NCBI RefSeq assembly: GCF_032452875.1
Contig: NC_083883.1
Span: forward strand, 53,504,698 to 53,568,697
Origin: Bos javanicus
Lineage: Eukaryota; Chordata; Mammalia; Artiodactyla; Bovidae
Direction of reading: 5' to 3'
DNA length: 64,000 bases
Positions 19,750-29,959 of this stretch are shown here, piece after piece. The translations under genes and the position numbers were made by a program. The notes below the pieces were generated by a model that was not told the origin of the DNA, ran no database searches, and saw nothing but the letters and a program-made list of their open reading frames with translations. Within the stretch, counting starts at the first letter, position 1. Each line of letters starts with the position of its first letter.

Positions 19750-19760
19750 AAGGAAAATAT

Positions 19761-19983
19761 GTGGGCTTCCCTGGTGGCTCAGTGTAAAGAATCTGCCTGC
19801 CAATGCAGGAGATTTGCAGGAGATGCAGGTTCAATTCTTGGTCCAGGAAGATTCCCTGGGGAAGGAAGTGGCAACCCACTGCAGTACTCTTGCCTGGAGA
19901 ACCCTATGGACAGAGAAGTGTGGTGGGCTACAGTCCAAGGGGTTCACAAAGAGTCAGATACAACCTAGAGACTAAACAACAAC
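19761..19983 (+). mobile_element. Bov-tA SINE with 11-bp target duplication
   Basis: Bov-tA with a small internal duplication in the tRNA part (GCAGGAGATTTGCAGGAGAT). Flanks AAGGAAAATAT at 19750-19760 and 19984-19994 are identical. Confidence 0.94.
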
Positions 19984-20139
19984 AAGGAAAATATATATAC
20001 TAGATCTAAGCACTTTGGAGAAAGAATAAAACAGGAAAGAGGGAAAGGAAGTAGCAGAGGAGGGTTGAAAGCTCATAATTACATACCAGCCCTACTGTCC
20101 CTCAAATGAACCTAAAATTGGACAAGAGGCCTAATTAAA

Positions 20140-20222
20140 GTATTCTCTCCTCCAGGAAGCCTTGGTTGACCACGTGGCCCATTTATCAGTGTTTAGCCAA
20201 CTTCTCAATGTCTTTGTCTACC
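20140..20222 (+). repeat. L2 fragment
   Basis: TCTCTCCTCCAGGAAGCCTT and TTGACCACGTGGCCCATTTA match the 'aggaagccttccctgacc' part of L2. Confidence 0.5.
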
Positions 20223-20427
20223 CAGGGTTTATCGACTTCAGCACTACTGGCATTTGAGGTTGGATCATTGCTCATTGTCCTGTGCACTGTGGGGTGTTTG
20301 GCAGCATCCCTGGCCTCTACTAGATGCCAGTAGTACCCTAAGGCCCTGCTGTGACAACCAGAAATGTCTCCAGAAGTGGTCGAATGTCCCCTGATGGGTA
20401 AATGCTCTCCTGGTTGAGAACCATTGG
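20223..20427 (-). mobile_element. MER5A-type hAT element
   Basis: Near full-length antisense MER5A-like element: CAGGGTTTATCGACTTCAGC, GTGGGGTGTTTGGCAGCATC, ACTAGATGCCAGTAGTACCC, GACAACCAGAAATGTCTCCA, and end GGTTGAGAACCATTG. Non-autonomous and never coding. Confidence 0.85.
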
Positions 20428-20435
20428 TTTACCCC

Positions 20436-20605
20436 TTGTTATTCAAAGTATGTCCCTGGCCAGCTGCATGGGCACTGCCTGGGAATTGATTAGAAACGCA
20501 GAATCTCAGGTGCTATGCACACATCTACTTAAATCAGCATCTGTATCTTAACAAGAGTCTTGAGGGATTCATATGCACATTAGTTATTTGAGAAGCAGGG
20601 ATTTA
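20436..20605 (+). mobile_element. MER20-like hAT element
   Basis: TATTCAAAGTATGTCCCTGG, CTGCCTGGGAATTGATTAG, AAACGCAGAATCTCAGG, ATCTTAACAAGAGTCTTGAG follow the order of a MER20-type element. Right terminus decayed. Confidence 0.65.
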
Positions 20606-20624
20606 TGCCACTCACTTGCCCCTC

Positions 20625-20812
20625 AGAACAATGATTCTAAGCCTTCTGGTGTGCATAAGATTCACCTGGAGGGCTTGTTCAAAATGAAGATGCCCAAACC
20701 TCTCCCTGGATCTAAGGAGTCAGAATCTGGGGGCAGAGGGTCATGGCACCTGGGGGGATTTAGCAGCTGCCCAGGTGAATCTGATGTTCACTACAGTTTG
20801 AGAATCACTCCT
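20625..20812 (+). mobile_element. hAT-Charlie-type MER element
   Basis: Terminal phrases AATGATTCTAAGCCTTCTGG and TACAGTTTGAGAATCACTCC, with GATTCACCTGGAGGGCTTGT and CAGGTGAATCTGATGTTCAC inside, give a short palindromic-ended hAT element. Subfamily not determined. Confidence 0.65.
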
Positions 20813-20819
20813 TCAGACC

Positions 20820-21150
20820 AGTGGTTCTCAAAGTGCCTCTTAGAAATTCAAATTATCAGGGGGTTGTCGTTTAGTTGCTTCAGTTGTGTCCGACTCTTTT
20901 GTGATCCCGTGGACTGCAGCCCACCAGGCTCCTCTGTCCATGAAATTTCCCAGGCAAGACTATTGGAGTGGATTGCTATTTCCTGCTCCAAGGGATCTTC
21001 CAGTCCCAGGGATCGAACCCATGTCTCCTGCATTGGCAGGCAGATTCTCTACTGCTGAACCACCTGGAAAGTCCATAAATGATCAGGTGAGGGTCAACAA
21101 TTGGTTTTAACAAGGCTTCCAGATGATTCTGAGGCTTGCTCATGTTTGAG
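20820..21150 (+). mobile_element. MER20-like hAT element split by a Bov-tA
   Basis: Begins AGTGGTTCTCAAAGTGCCTC and ends CATGTTTGAGAACCACTG, so the terminal inverted repeats are preserved. The middle is interrupted at 20861-21076. Flanking CTTCAGAC and TCTTAGAC may be the decayed 8-bp duplication. Confidence 0.75.
20861..21076 (-). mobile_element. Bov-tA SINE inside a hAT element
   Basis: Antisense Bov-tA (GTTGCTTCAGTTGTGTCCGA ... GAACCACCTGGAAAGTCC). Flanks AAATTATCAGG (20850-20860) and AAATGATCAGG (21077-21087) differ at one base. Confidence 0.94.
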
Positions 21151-21251
21151 AACCACTGTCTTAGACTAGGAGGTGGATAACACAATGGCTTTCAGTGGCC
21201 AGATACACACACAGAGGGCTGATAAAGTTGAACTATCCTGAGAGAACTTGT

Positions 21252-21476
21252 GCCTGCACGCTAAGTCACTTCAGTCATGTCCGACTCTTCGCAACCCTAT
21301 AGACCATAGCCCACCAAGCTCCTCTGTCCATGGGATTCTCCAGGCAAGCATACTGGAGTGGGTTGCCATGCCCTCCTCCAGGGGATCTTCCTGACCCAGG
21401 GATCAGACCCAGGTCTCTGATGTCTTCTGCACTGGCAGGTGGGTTCTTTACCATTAGCGCCATCTGGGAAGCCCAG
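21252..21476 (-). mobile_element. Bov-tA SINE
   Basis: GCACGCTAAGTCACTTCAGT, GGAGTGGGTTGCCATGCCCT, TTACCATTAGCGCCATCTGG. Flanks around GAACTTGT and GGACTTGT suggest the duplication. Confidence 0.92.
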
Positions 21477-21737
21477 GAGGACTTGTAGTTTGCTAGAAAG
21501 ATTAAAGCATTTGAATTTTAAAAAAGACAAAGAAAAGGAAAACTTGCTGGCCAAACAAAGCACCTCTGCAGACCAGATCAGCTAGAGGCCACCACTGTGT
21601 TCTCCTGCAAGAGATGGCATCTTACATGGCTATTTTCTTCCTAGGAATACCTGGATGACTCCTCAGGTGAGCAGTAATCTCCTTGAGGACACATCTCTAC
21701 TCCTTGCCCATCTGAAGGTGGTACCCAGTTGGACCTC

Positions 21738-21853
21738 TGCTCACTAGATGCTGACAGCACTTCACCCAGTTATCACAACCAAAAATGTTTCCAGATGCTG
21801 CCAAATTTCCTCTGGGCAGGGTGAGGGGGATTTCCTCTGGCTGAGAACCACTG
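21738..21853 (-). mobile_element. MER5A-type hAT fragment
   Basis: CTCACTAGATGCTGACAGCA, ATCACAACCAAAAATGTTTC, CAGATGCTGCCAAATTTCCT, CTGGCTGAGAACCACTGG. The distal half is lost. Confidence 0.75.
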
Positions 21854-22770
21854 GATTATAGGTATGAAAGGGCAAAAAGAGGAGAGCAATCAGCCTCAAT
21901 GTTTAAGCCAAGGATGCAGCCAGGAGGGAGTCCAAGGGCCACCCAAGACACAACTCCTCTAATGCGCTGTCTGCTCTGGAGCTCCCTCTGGGCTTTGCCA
22001 GGTCTCCATCAAGGCCTCCTCATGTGACCCTCTCCCTCCCTTGCCTTTCACACGTGCTGCTCCCCAATAGCCTTCCCCACTCCTAACTCCACACGTAGAT
22101 CTGGTTCCAACATGTGAAAGTCTGTAACATGCTGGGATTGAGTTTTGAGCCTGATCTGCCCCTCCTCTGTATCCATTCAGATACCTGTGAGCCAAGAACT
22201 CTTGAGAGGTTCCAAGCAGACTGAAGATGCAAGTCCATCCTTTCAGAGAAGGGAGTAAGGGCTTCCCATGTTGGGGCAGGAGCTAGGGTGGATACACCCC
22301 AGATTGGGCTCCTTGCCTTCAGTGAGGGTCCCCACCTTATTATAGTTATCCTAACAACATCCCATCATTCTCACGCAAAGAAAGAGGCTCCTTGACTACA
22401 ATGGGTTAAAAGATATTTACGAACAACAGAAATCTTTGAAAATCCCCCTCTGTCCAAGTCCATGGTAAATGTTCTGTTTGAGGGGGTCTCCAGGGACTCT
22501 GCATGCCTTCTATTCTGTGTGCTGCTCCAGGAGAAGGGAATTCCAAATCCCAACTCCTTTTAAATACCTAACCGATTACAGTTACAAATTGATGTCAAGC
22601 GGAGTGAGTTGCAGCCAGCTCTGTACCATTAGCCTGCACCAATTTCATTATTTATTTCTTCAAAAATAAGAGCTCTCAGACATGTGTCATAGAGGGGAGA
22701 GTGAAGTCACGGTCTGAATTCCTGTGGCAGACTCTCCCCTTACCTGGATGTGGGTTAAGTGGCTGCCGAA
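21854..22770. other. Unassigned sequence
   Basis: Over 900 bases without a recognised repeat or gene. No frame above 80 codons with any family resemblance. Confidence 0.45.
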
Positions 22771-23274
22771 AGATTTTTTAAATTTATTTATTGAAGTATA
22801 ATTGATTTACAATGTTGAGTTAATTTCTGCTGTACAACAAAGTGATTCAATTATACACACATATATATTCTTTTCCTTGTGGTTTATTCCAGGAGATTGC
22901 ATATAGTTTCCTGTGCTATACAGTTAGGACCCTGTCGCTTATCCATCCTGTGTATTAGTAGTTTGCATCTGCTAATCCCAAATTCCCAATCCATCCTTCC
23001 CCCAGCCTCCTCCTCTGTATCTGTGTTTCTGTTTCCTAGACATATGGTATTTATTTTTCTTTTTCTGACTTACTTCATTTAGATGACAATCTCTGGGTCC
23101 ATCCCTGTTGTTGTAAATGGCATTATTTCATTCTTTTTTATGGCCAAGTAGTATTCCACTGTGGCTACTATAATGGAATACTACATATAATATTCTATAT
23201 ATGGCTGAGTAGTATTTTATAATATATATATATGTATGTATACACACACACACACACACAATGGAATACTATTC

Positions 23275-23391
23275 AATGGACATGCACTTGGGCAAACTCT
23301 GGGAGATGGTGAGGGACAGAGGCCTGGTGTGCTGCAGTCTATGGGGTTGCAAAGAGTTGGACATGACTGAGTGACTGAACAACAACAACTA
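23275..23391 (+). mobile_element. BovB 3'-terminal fragment
   Basis: CTTGGGCAAACTCTGGGAGA, GGCCTGGTGTGCTGCAGTCT, GACTGAGTGACTGAACAACA. Extremely 5'-truncated (~115 bp), inserted in the L1. Confidence 0.88.
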
Positions 23392-23415
23392 CATATATAT
23401 GTTATATATACATAC

Positions 23416-23540
23416 ATTGGAGAAGGAAATGGCAACCCACTCCAGTATTCTTGCCTAGAGTATATGGACAGAAGAGCCTGGCAGGCTACAGTCCGTAAAG
23501 TCACAAAAAGTTGGACACAACTGAGCGAGTATCCACACAC
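23416..23540 (+). mobile_element. Bov-A monomer with 12-bp target duplication
   Basis: GGAGAAGGAAATGGCAACCC ... GTTGGACACAACTGAGCGAG. Flanks ATATATACATAC at 23404-23415 and 23541-23552 are identical. Confidence 0.92.
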
Positions 23541-23670
23541 ATATATACATACCCCATCTTTTTGATCCATTCACCTGTCGATGGACATTTAAGTTGTATC
23601 CATGCCTCGGCTATTGTGAATAGTACTGCTATGAACATAGGGTGCATGTGTCTTTTTGGATTACAGTTTA

Positions 23671-24390
23671 AAGCAGCATCTACATTTTATGAAGAATGAA
23701 GGAGGCAACACCTCCTGCTTCACAGAGAGATGAGCAAGGGAGGGAGGAGAAGCAGGAAGGTGGCGACCACGCTCCTTACCCTGGCGTGCTCTGGGGTGGG
23801 AACACCAGCTGCCCTCTCTAGTCCACTGGTTCATGCAGAGAGCTCTGCCCTGAGGCTTAGGAAATGTCTGCAGGTCACGGTGAAACGTTACACCTGAGCT
23901 TCCTCATCTGAGATACGGGGCCAAAAATCCTCTTCCTTTTCTTCTCATGAGTCCTCAAGAGGTCGCACAAGAGCATCACTTTGAGTGCATGTGACAAAAG
24001 AGCCTTGTGAGACCAAAGGAAGAGAGGGACTGAGTGGTCCCCTAGATTCCTGAGGGGGTCTTCTCAGTTCAGTTGAAGTCGTCCAAGTCTAAGCCACAGA
24101 TGTACAGCCTGAGGTCAGCTGCACGGCAGCAGCCCCTGCCACCTCACCTTGCTGTCCACAGCCACCAGCTCAGTGGATGCTCTCCTGTGTCTCCTTCCTG
24201 TTGACTCAGGAAAGGGAGGCAGAATGGGGCCTGGGAGACGTGGGATGGAGGGCGGCCGGGCAGCGGAGGGGGTCTCCTCCTAAAGCATGCATAGGATTTC
24301 CCCAGCCTTGGATTTTGCGAGAGAAATTAAAGGGTGAGAACCTGCCTTTCTTTTCCATTTTATTTTTTGTCTTGTCTATTTTTATTATTT
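23671..24390. other. Unassigned sequence
   Basis: No recognised repeat or gene. Locally GC-rich with a few CpGs (24170-24300); an 81-codon frame there is not convincing. Confidence 0.4.
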
Positions 24391-24394
24391 TTTT

Positions 24395-24510
24395 AAAATT
24401 TATTTTATTGAGGTATAGCTGACTTACCATATTGTGTTAATTTCTGCTATACAGCAAAGTGACTCAGTTCTACATACATATATACACACACACATTCTTT
24501 TATACGGGTA
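24395..24510 (-). mobile_element. L1 3'-terminal fragment
   Basis: TTATTGAGGTATAGCTGACT, ACCATATTGTGTTAATTTCT, CAAAGTGACTCAGTTCTACA. Only the 3' UTR end inserted. Confidence 0.85.
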
Positions 24511-24722
24511 GTATAGTCAGTAACATGTGGTAGACCATAACAGAAAAGAATATGAAAAAGAATATAAATATGTATCACTTCTTTTCCTTTTTAAAAAACA
24601 TTTTTTTTATTTTTTTGTAAGTGAACAGAATTTTATTGACTCATTGAAAATATGAGGGGGAACAGCTCTAATAATGACAAACGCCAGGATGGTTGGAATA
24701 AATCTCCAAGGTTACCCTTTTT

Positions 24723-24824
24723 TTAAAATTTGTTTATTTCAATTAGAGGCTAATTACTTTACAATATTGTATTGGTTTTGCCATACATCAACATGAATCC
24801 GCCACGGGTGCACATGTGTTCCCG
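24723..24824 (-). mobile_element. Ruminant L1 3'-terminal fragment
   Basis: AATTAGAGGCTAATTACTTT, ACAATATTGTATTGGTTTTG, CCATACATCAACATGAATCC. It matches the 3' ends of the L1s at 10.9 and 37.1 kb, so it belongs to the youngest L1 type in the window. Confidence 0.88.
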
Positions 24825-24825
24825 T

Positions 24826-25010
24826 TTCTTTGGCTGCGTTGGGTCTTAGTGCCGGCACATGGGATCTTCGTCACAGTGCGTGGGCTTCTCTCTCATTGCA
24901 GCATGCAGACTTAGCTGCCCCTCGGCACGTGGGATCTTAGTTCCCTGACCAGGGATCACACATGTGTCCCCACCCCTGCATTGCAAGGTGAATTCTTAAC
25001 CAGTGGACCA
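24826..25010 (-). mobile_element. CHR-type SINE, long form
   Basis: TTTGGCTGCGTTGGGTCTTA, CATTGCAGCATGCAGACTTA, GTTCCCTGACCAGGGATCAC, TTCTTAACCAGTGGACC. The head end is truncated, lacking the usual CCAGGGAAGTCCC. Confidence 0.88.
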
Positions 25011-26302
25011 TCTTTCTTTTTAAAATACTGAGTCTAGGAGCCAGGGCGGCAAGCAGCAAAGACATGTCAAATGAGCTGGAAGAGGGGGCCCGTCACTTGG
25101 CAGATGGCTGGGACATGGGATGGCCACCGAGCTGCTGATGGACTTACCTGTCACTGGGCAGCTCCTGAAGCAGGACCTTGGGCTCCCACTGACCAGAGTG
25201 AGTGACATGTACTTGAAAATGTTTATTCAAGACCCTCCTACTTGAAAAGAAAGTACAGTCAAAGTTCTCAAGTTTCTTGCAGACACTTTGATTCCTCCCC
25301 TCTCCCCATTTCCTTCTTGTTGACTACAGAAATTTCTGTAGAAGTGCAAAAATGTCTCTCTGGAGCCATAAAATCAAAGCATTTTGAAGTTACATCAGAA
25401 TCAGCAGAGTTTTTGCCCCCAGTTATCTTCCTGTCTGAGCATCGGTCACGTCAGGGTTCATGTCTGCACTGGGCCTTAAAGGATTTTGATTTTCAAAAGG
25501 AAGATGAAGAAGATGGCTTTGAAGGCGTTAAGTGTGAAGAGTCAGGGTTTTGTTCTGGTTTGGCTCCAAGGAACAATGTGATCACCAAGAGTTGCATAGA
25601 ATGGTATCTAATCTGAAAAATGAGATCTATTTTCATTCCTTTTCTTTCTTTCTTCCTTTTTTGTTTTTTAGAAAAAATTCGAGGACTCATCTACACAGAA
25701 CAGGGAAGCAGGACTTCAGACGGCAATTATCCAGACCAACATAAGGATGCAGTTTTGAAGATTTTCAGTAGGAATCCTTCCATACAGGGAGCATTGTGGT
25801 TCCCACGGAGGGGCTCCTTCCTATTTTCTCTGTTTGTTCCAGAATAATTACAACCTGAAGAGAAATCTGCCTAGGGTGAAATTCAGATGTTTGGTTCAGA
25901 TAAAACACAGTCAGCCTGACTGGAAAAGCACAATGTATTCAGCATCCCTATGCTGCGGATTAATTCAGACCCTCAAACACATAATCAGAGGGACACATTT
26001 AAGAGAATAGCACAATTCACTAATGTTCTCGCTAAAACAACAGTTTCCCCCACTTCTATCTGCTCGGGCAGTTGGAACCAACTAATACTTAGTGGAATGG
26101 GTCTCCAACATAGGCTCATCTTCAAGTCTTCTCATCGGGGCGATTCAAACCCTTTGGAAGGGTCACATCTCCAAGGGAAGCCACAGAGCAAGTGCTCTGA
26201 GCATGTTTTAGCTCCACAGAAAGCAAGTCTTCCTCCTCTCGCTGCAGTTTCCCCCTCTCTCATGTGGGCATCAGGACTGGCTATGTGGTTAATACCTGAA
26301 GT
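25011..26302. other. Unassigned ~1.3-kb segment
   Basis: No repeat recognised apart from short T/C-rich runs. A 124-codon frame at 25242-25616 (ends CIEWYLI) is the longest frame in the window without a repeat match. I recognise no domain, and it lacks splice or promoter support. Confidence 0.35.
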
Positions 26303-26984
26303 AGGTTGAAAGATACCTCCCTCCACACTCAAGTCTACCTGGAAGCTCAGAATGTGAACCTTACTTGGAAAGAGTTTTAGAAAAACCTTACTTGGAACCT
26401 TATTTGTAGATATAATTAGTTTAAGAGTCTAGAGATAAAATCTTGGATTTAGTCTGGGCTTTCCTGGTGGCTCAGTGGTAAAGAATCCGCCTGCAATGCA
26501 GGAGACGCAAGTTTGATCCCTGAGTAGGGAAGATCGCCAGCAGAAGCAAATGACAACCCACTCCAGTATTCTTGTCTGGGAAATCCCATGGACAGAGGAA
26601 GTCTGGCGGGCTACAGTCCATGGAGTTGCAAAAGAGTTGGACCCAACTGAGCAACTAAACAATGTCAAAATCCAATGGCTGGTGTCCTTGTAAGAAGAGA
26701 GGCAGAGAGACTCAGCAGAATAGCATGAGAAGATGAACAAACAGATGTTTGCTGGAGACAGACACTAGAGTGATGCTCCCACAAGCCAAGGAATGCCAGG
26801 AGCCACCAGCAGCTAGTAAAGGTCAGGAGGCATCCTCCCCTAGAGCTCTCAGGGGAGCACAGCCCTGCTGATACCTAGCTTTTGTACTTTCAGCTTCCAG
26901 AATGATGAGAGGATAAATGTCTGTTGTTTTAAGCCACCCAGTTTGTGCTCATTTGTTATGGCAGCCCTAGGAAAGTAATATAAT
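26303..26984 (+). mobile_element. MLT1 (ERVL-MaLR) LTR split by a Bov-tA
   Basis: The right part is well kept: GTGTCCTTGTAAGAAGAGAG, CAAGCCAAGGAATGCCAGGA, CTCCCCTAGAGCTCTCAGGG, TGTCTGTTGTTTTAAGCCAC, GTTATGGCAGCCCTAGGAAA. The left part before the SINE is decayed (TGGAAGCTCAGAATGTGAAC). Confidence 0.85.
26456..26662 (+). mobile_element. Bov-tA SINE inside MLT1
   Basis: GGGCTTTCCTGGTGGCTCAG, CAAGTTTGATCCCTGAGTAG, full Bov-A part, end GACCCAACTGAGCAACTAAA. No clear target duplication. Confidence 0.92.
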
Positions 26985-27135
26985 ATCTTAATTATGTGTC
27001 ACTCTCCAAATTTTGAACCTCTGGGTTTCTCCCTCTATAAACCTCTTCCTTCACGTAGCTTCCAAATTGCCAGAGGAAGTTGAAACCTTTGGATTCCACA
27101 GCTGGGAAATGAAGAGCAGTTTTTTTTTTTTTTTA

Positions 27136-27590
27136 ATTCTGTAGATTCTTCTAGACTTTTTAAAAAGTTAGAGCATAATCGCTTTAGATTGTTGTGTTAG
27201 TTTCTGCTGTACAATGAAGCGAATCAGTTGTATGTACGCATATATCCTCTCCCTCTGGGGCCTCCCTCCCACAACCCACGCCCACCCCATCCCTCTAGGT
27301 CATCACAGAGCACTGAGCTGAGCTCTCTGTGATGCACAGCAGCTTCCCACTAGCTATTATTTTACACATGGTAGTGTATACAGGTCAATGCTGTTCTTTC
27401 AATTCCTCCCACCCTCTCTGTCCTCCTATGCCGTCAAGTCCATTCTCTATGTCTGCATAGGGAATATCACTCAGCCATAAAAATGAATGAAATGGAGTCA
27501 TTTGTAATGATGTGGATAAACCTAGCATCTGACATACAAAGTGAAGTGAGAAAAACAAATATCACATATTAATGCATATATATGTTGTTG
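27136..27590 (-). mobile_element. Ruminant L1 with 5' inversion
   Basis: 27136-27457 is antisense L1 3' UTR (TTGTGTTAGTTTCTGCTGTA, AGCAGCTTCCCACTAGCTAT). At 27458 the strand flips: AATATCACTCAGCCATAAAA, GAAATGGAGTCATTTGTAAT and GTGAAGTGAGAAAAACAAAT are sense L1 ORF2-end sequence, the part that should lie just upstream. This is the signature of twin-primed L1 integration. A T14 tract at 27121-27134 may be its poly(A). Confidence 0.75.
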
Positions 27591-27594
27591 TATA

Positions 27595-27795
27595 TTTTTA
27601 ATGGAGAAAAATTTCAATTAAAACAAGAGTTTTACAAGAACATACAATTACCCAACCCCCAAACTCTATAAATTCTTTCCTTACTCACCCCAGATGTATT
27701 TGGCTATGTTAATGCTTATGATATTTAAGATCCAGGAGATTTTAAAACGCAGACAATTCAACAGACGGTAGATGCTACTCCCCCAATTCATCCCC
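27595..27795 (+). repeat. Unidentified interspersed repeat, copy B
   Basis: Partner of copy A at 7565-8037. Shared landmarks: ATACAATTACCCAAC / GTACAATTCCCTAAC, CTCACCCC(A)GA, TTTGGCTATGTTAATGCTTA and CCAGGAGAT. Its reading frame is broken by at least one stop (AYDI then TAA) where copy A reads AYDIRDPGD. It lies between two L1 pieces. Confidence 0.55.
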
Positions 27796-27825
27796 CATCT
27801 TGTTCCCAAAGATGCGGTACGTACA

Positions 27826-28080
27826 TACAATCAAATATTACTCAGCCATAAAAGGAACAGAATTTGGTCATTTGTACTGATGTGGTTGGACCTAGTTGTC
27901 ATACAGAGTGAAGTAAGTCAGAAAGAGACAAAGAAATATCATATATTAACACATGTACATACATATGCATATATATATAAAATGCATGTATCTACATATA
28001 TATGGAATCTAGAAAAATGGTACTGATGAACCCAATTGCAGAGTAGGGATGGAGACGCAGACAAGGAGATAGTTTTTAAC
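27826..28080 (+). mobile_element. L1 ORF2-end / 3' UTR fragment
   Basis: AAATATTACTCAGCCATAAA, TCATACAGAGTGAAGTAAGT, ATATGGAATCTAGAAAAATG. Sense L1 with an expanded AT-rich stretch around 27950-28005. Confidence 0.85.
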
Positions 28081-28149
28081 CAGATGAGGTGGCTCTGTGT
28101 GTGTTAACAAAACCACAAGAGAACTACAGGAGAACAAAACGCCCTGGAG

Positions 28150-28380
28150 AACTACAAAGGACTACAACGCTAACACTCGATGAGAGTTAAGCTCATGACA
28201 GTGGGTCAGTCCTGGGCCAAACACTCTCTGGGCCTCTTCTACTCAAATCCGTAGGAGGTCAGAATGATCATCACCTCGCTATACCTCATCTAAGAGAAAC
28301 CATCCCCCAGAGGGAGTGTTCTGAGCGAGCAGAAGCAGCTTTGATTCCAGGCCTGGAGCGCCTGTGTCCTAACCCATCAT
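28150..28380 (-). repeat. Possible MIR fragment
   Basis: GAATGATCATCACCTCGCTA ... TTCCAGGCCTGGAGCGCCTG could be a decayed antisense MIR. Weak. Confidence 0.35.
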
Positions 28381-28649
28381 TCCCCCTCTCCATCCCATCC
28401 CAATCCTAACAAGCACCCAAGGGTTGATTCTTGTGACATCATGTTTCTCAACAGCAAATATAACTGTATGGCAGTTCAATAATTGATTTTGATGGGAAAT
28501 GAAGCCATCACATTACTTACTCATTAATCACTGCATCAGCAGAGTCAAAAAGTGTCATTCTGCTGATGCCCAACTACTCCATGGGATGAAGAGGCTGCAG
28601 AGCAAACAGTGGAAGTATATTTCCAATGCAATCTTTTTTTGGTTTTTAC

Positions 28650-29475
28650 ATTTTATTTGATTATTTTTTATTTTTAATTGGAGGATAATTGCTTTACAAT
28701 GTTGTGTTGGTTTCTGCTGTACAATAATGTGAATCAGCTATAAGTATATATATAGTCCTTCCCTCTTAAGCCTCCCTTCCCCACCCCATCTGACTCCTCT
28801 AGTTTATCACAGGGCACTGAGCTGAGCTCCCTGTGAAACACAGCAGCTTTCTACTAGTTATCTGTTCCTCATATGGTAGTGCCTATATGGGGCTTCCCGG
28901 GTGGCGCAGTGGTAAAGAATCCTCTTGCCAATTCAGGAGATGTGGGCTCCACCCCTGGGTTGGGAAGATCCCCTGGAAAAGGAAATGGCAACCCACTCCA
29001 GTACTCTTGTCTGGGAAATCTCATGGGCAGAGGAGCCTGGCAGGTTACTATCCATAAGGTCAAAAAGAATCAGACAGAACTTAGTGACTAAAGAACAACA
29101 GAGTGTCTATATGTCAATACCACTAACTCATTTGTCCCACCCTCTCCTTTCCGTGATCTGCCCACAGTCCATTCTCTACATCCGTGTCTCTATTCGTGCC
29201 CTCCAAATAGGTTCATTGGTAACATTATTCAATATATTGCACTAATGCAATATATTAGCATTAATATACAATATTTGATTTTCTCTTTCTGACTTACTTC
29301 ACTCTGTACAACAAGCTCTAGGTTCATCTGCCTCACTACAACTGACTCAAATTTGTTCCTTTTCATGGCTGAGTAATATTCCATTGTATATATATGTATC
29401 ATAACTTCTTTATCCATTAATCTGTCAGTGGACATCTAGGTTGCTTCCATGTCCTGGCTATTGTAAATAGTGCCC
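28650..29475 (-). mobile_element. Ruminant L1 3' region split by a Bov-tA
   Basis: Antisense L1: AATTGGAGGATAATTGCTTT, CACTGAGCTGAGCTCCCTGT, and after the SINE TTGTCCCACCCTCTCCTTTC, GAGTAATATTCCATTGTATA, CATGTCCTGGCTATTGTAAA. Truncated at 29475 within ORF2. Confidence 0.93.
28890..29101 (+). mobile_element. Bov-tA SINE inside L1
   Basis: GGGCTTCCCGGGTGGCGCAG, GAAGATCCCCTGGAAAAGGA, TGGCAGGTTACTATCCATAA. Flanks AGTGCCTATATG (28878-28889) and AGTGTCTATATG (29102-29113) differ at one base. Confidence 0.94.
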
Positions 29476-29761
29476 AAAGGTAGCCACTGAATATACTTGG
29501 AGATTGCAAGAAGATAACACAGAGAAATCTTTTCAGTCTGCTCAGATCTCCCATTCAATTTGAACACTCTGCTGTCCTTTTCACAGGAGATGCTCTTGGC
29601 GTGATGCAGGATGGGGCAAGTCACAGGCTGTGCTTACCGTGTCTGTATAGACAGGACCACCTTTCCAGGGCAAGGAGTGGAAACAGGCAGGCAGCTCCAA
29701 ATGCCTCACTAAGGCTACAGAGCTGGTCTTATTTCTTGGAGGAGGAACTGTTTATGCTGGT

Positions 29762-29925
29762 TGTTTTCAAACATTGGGTACCAGAATCACCAAAGAGCTT
29801 AACAGAAATACAGACTCCTGGCCCTCATGCCAAGGGGGATCTGAGTGGGGTCAGGAATCTGCCTTGTATTTGTCATAGTAACTTATTTATAATGAGGTTA
29901 CCAGAGGATTCTGATGCATAAACAG
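29762..29925 (+). mobile_element. hAT-Charlie-type MER element
   Basis: TTTTCAAACATTGGGTACCA, GAATCACCAAAGAGCTTAAC, GGATCTGAGTGGGGTCAGGA, AGGATTCTGATGCATAA. Termini decayed. Confidence 0.55.
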
Positions 29926-29959
29926 GGGGATAAATCATTGTTGTTGTTTTTTTTTCACC

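Larger units (their letters stand above)
22775..23670 (-). mobile_element. Artiodactyl L1 3' region, interrupted by BovB and Bov-A
   Basis: Antisense L1 of an older type than those at 9.3 and 35.7 kb: TTATTGAAGTATAATTGATT, TGTGCTATACAGTTAGGACC, TTCTGACTTACTTCATTTAG, TAGTATTCCACTGTGG, then after the insertions GTCGATGGACATTTAAGTTG and TGAACATAGGGTGCATGTG. A TA/CA-rich stretch with (AC)n at 23241-23260 lies inside it. Confidence 0.88.

Noticed and set aside
25242..25616. 124-codon open frame in repeat-free DNA as a possible gene
   Set aside because: No recognisable domain, no clear promoter or splice context, and frames of this length occur by chance in 64 kb on six frames.
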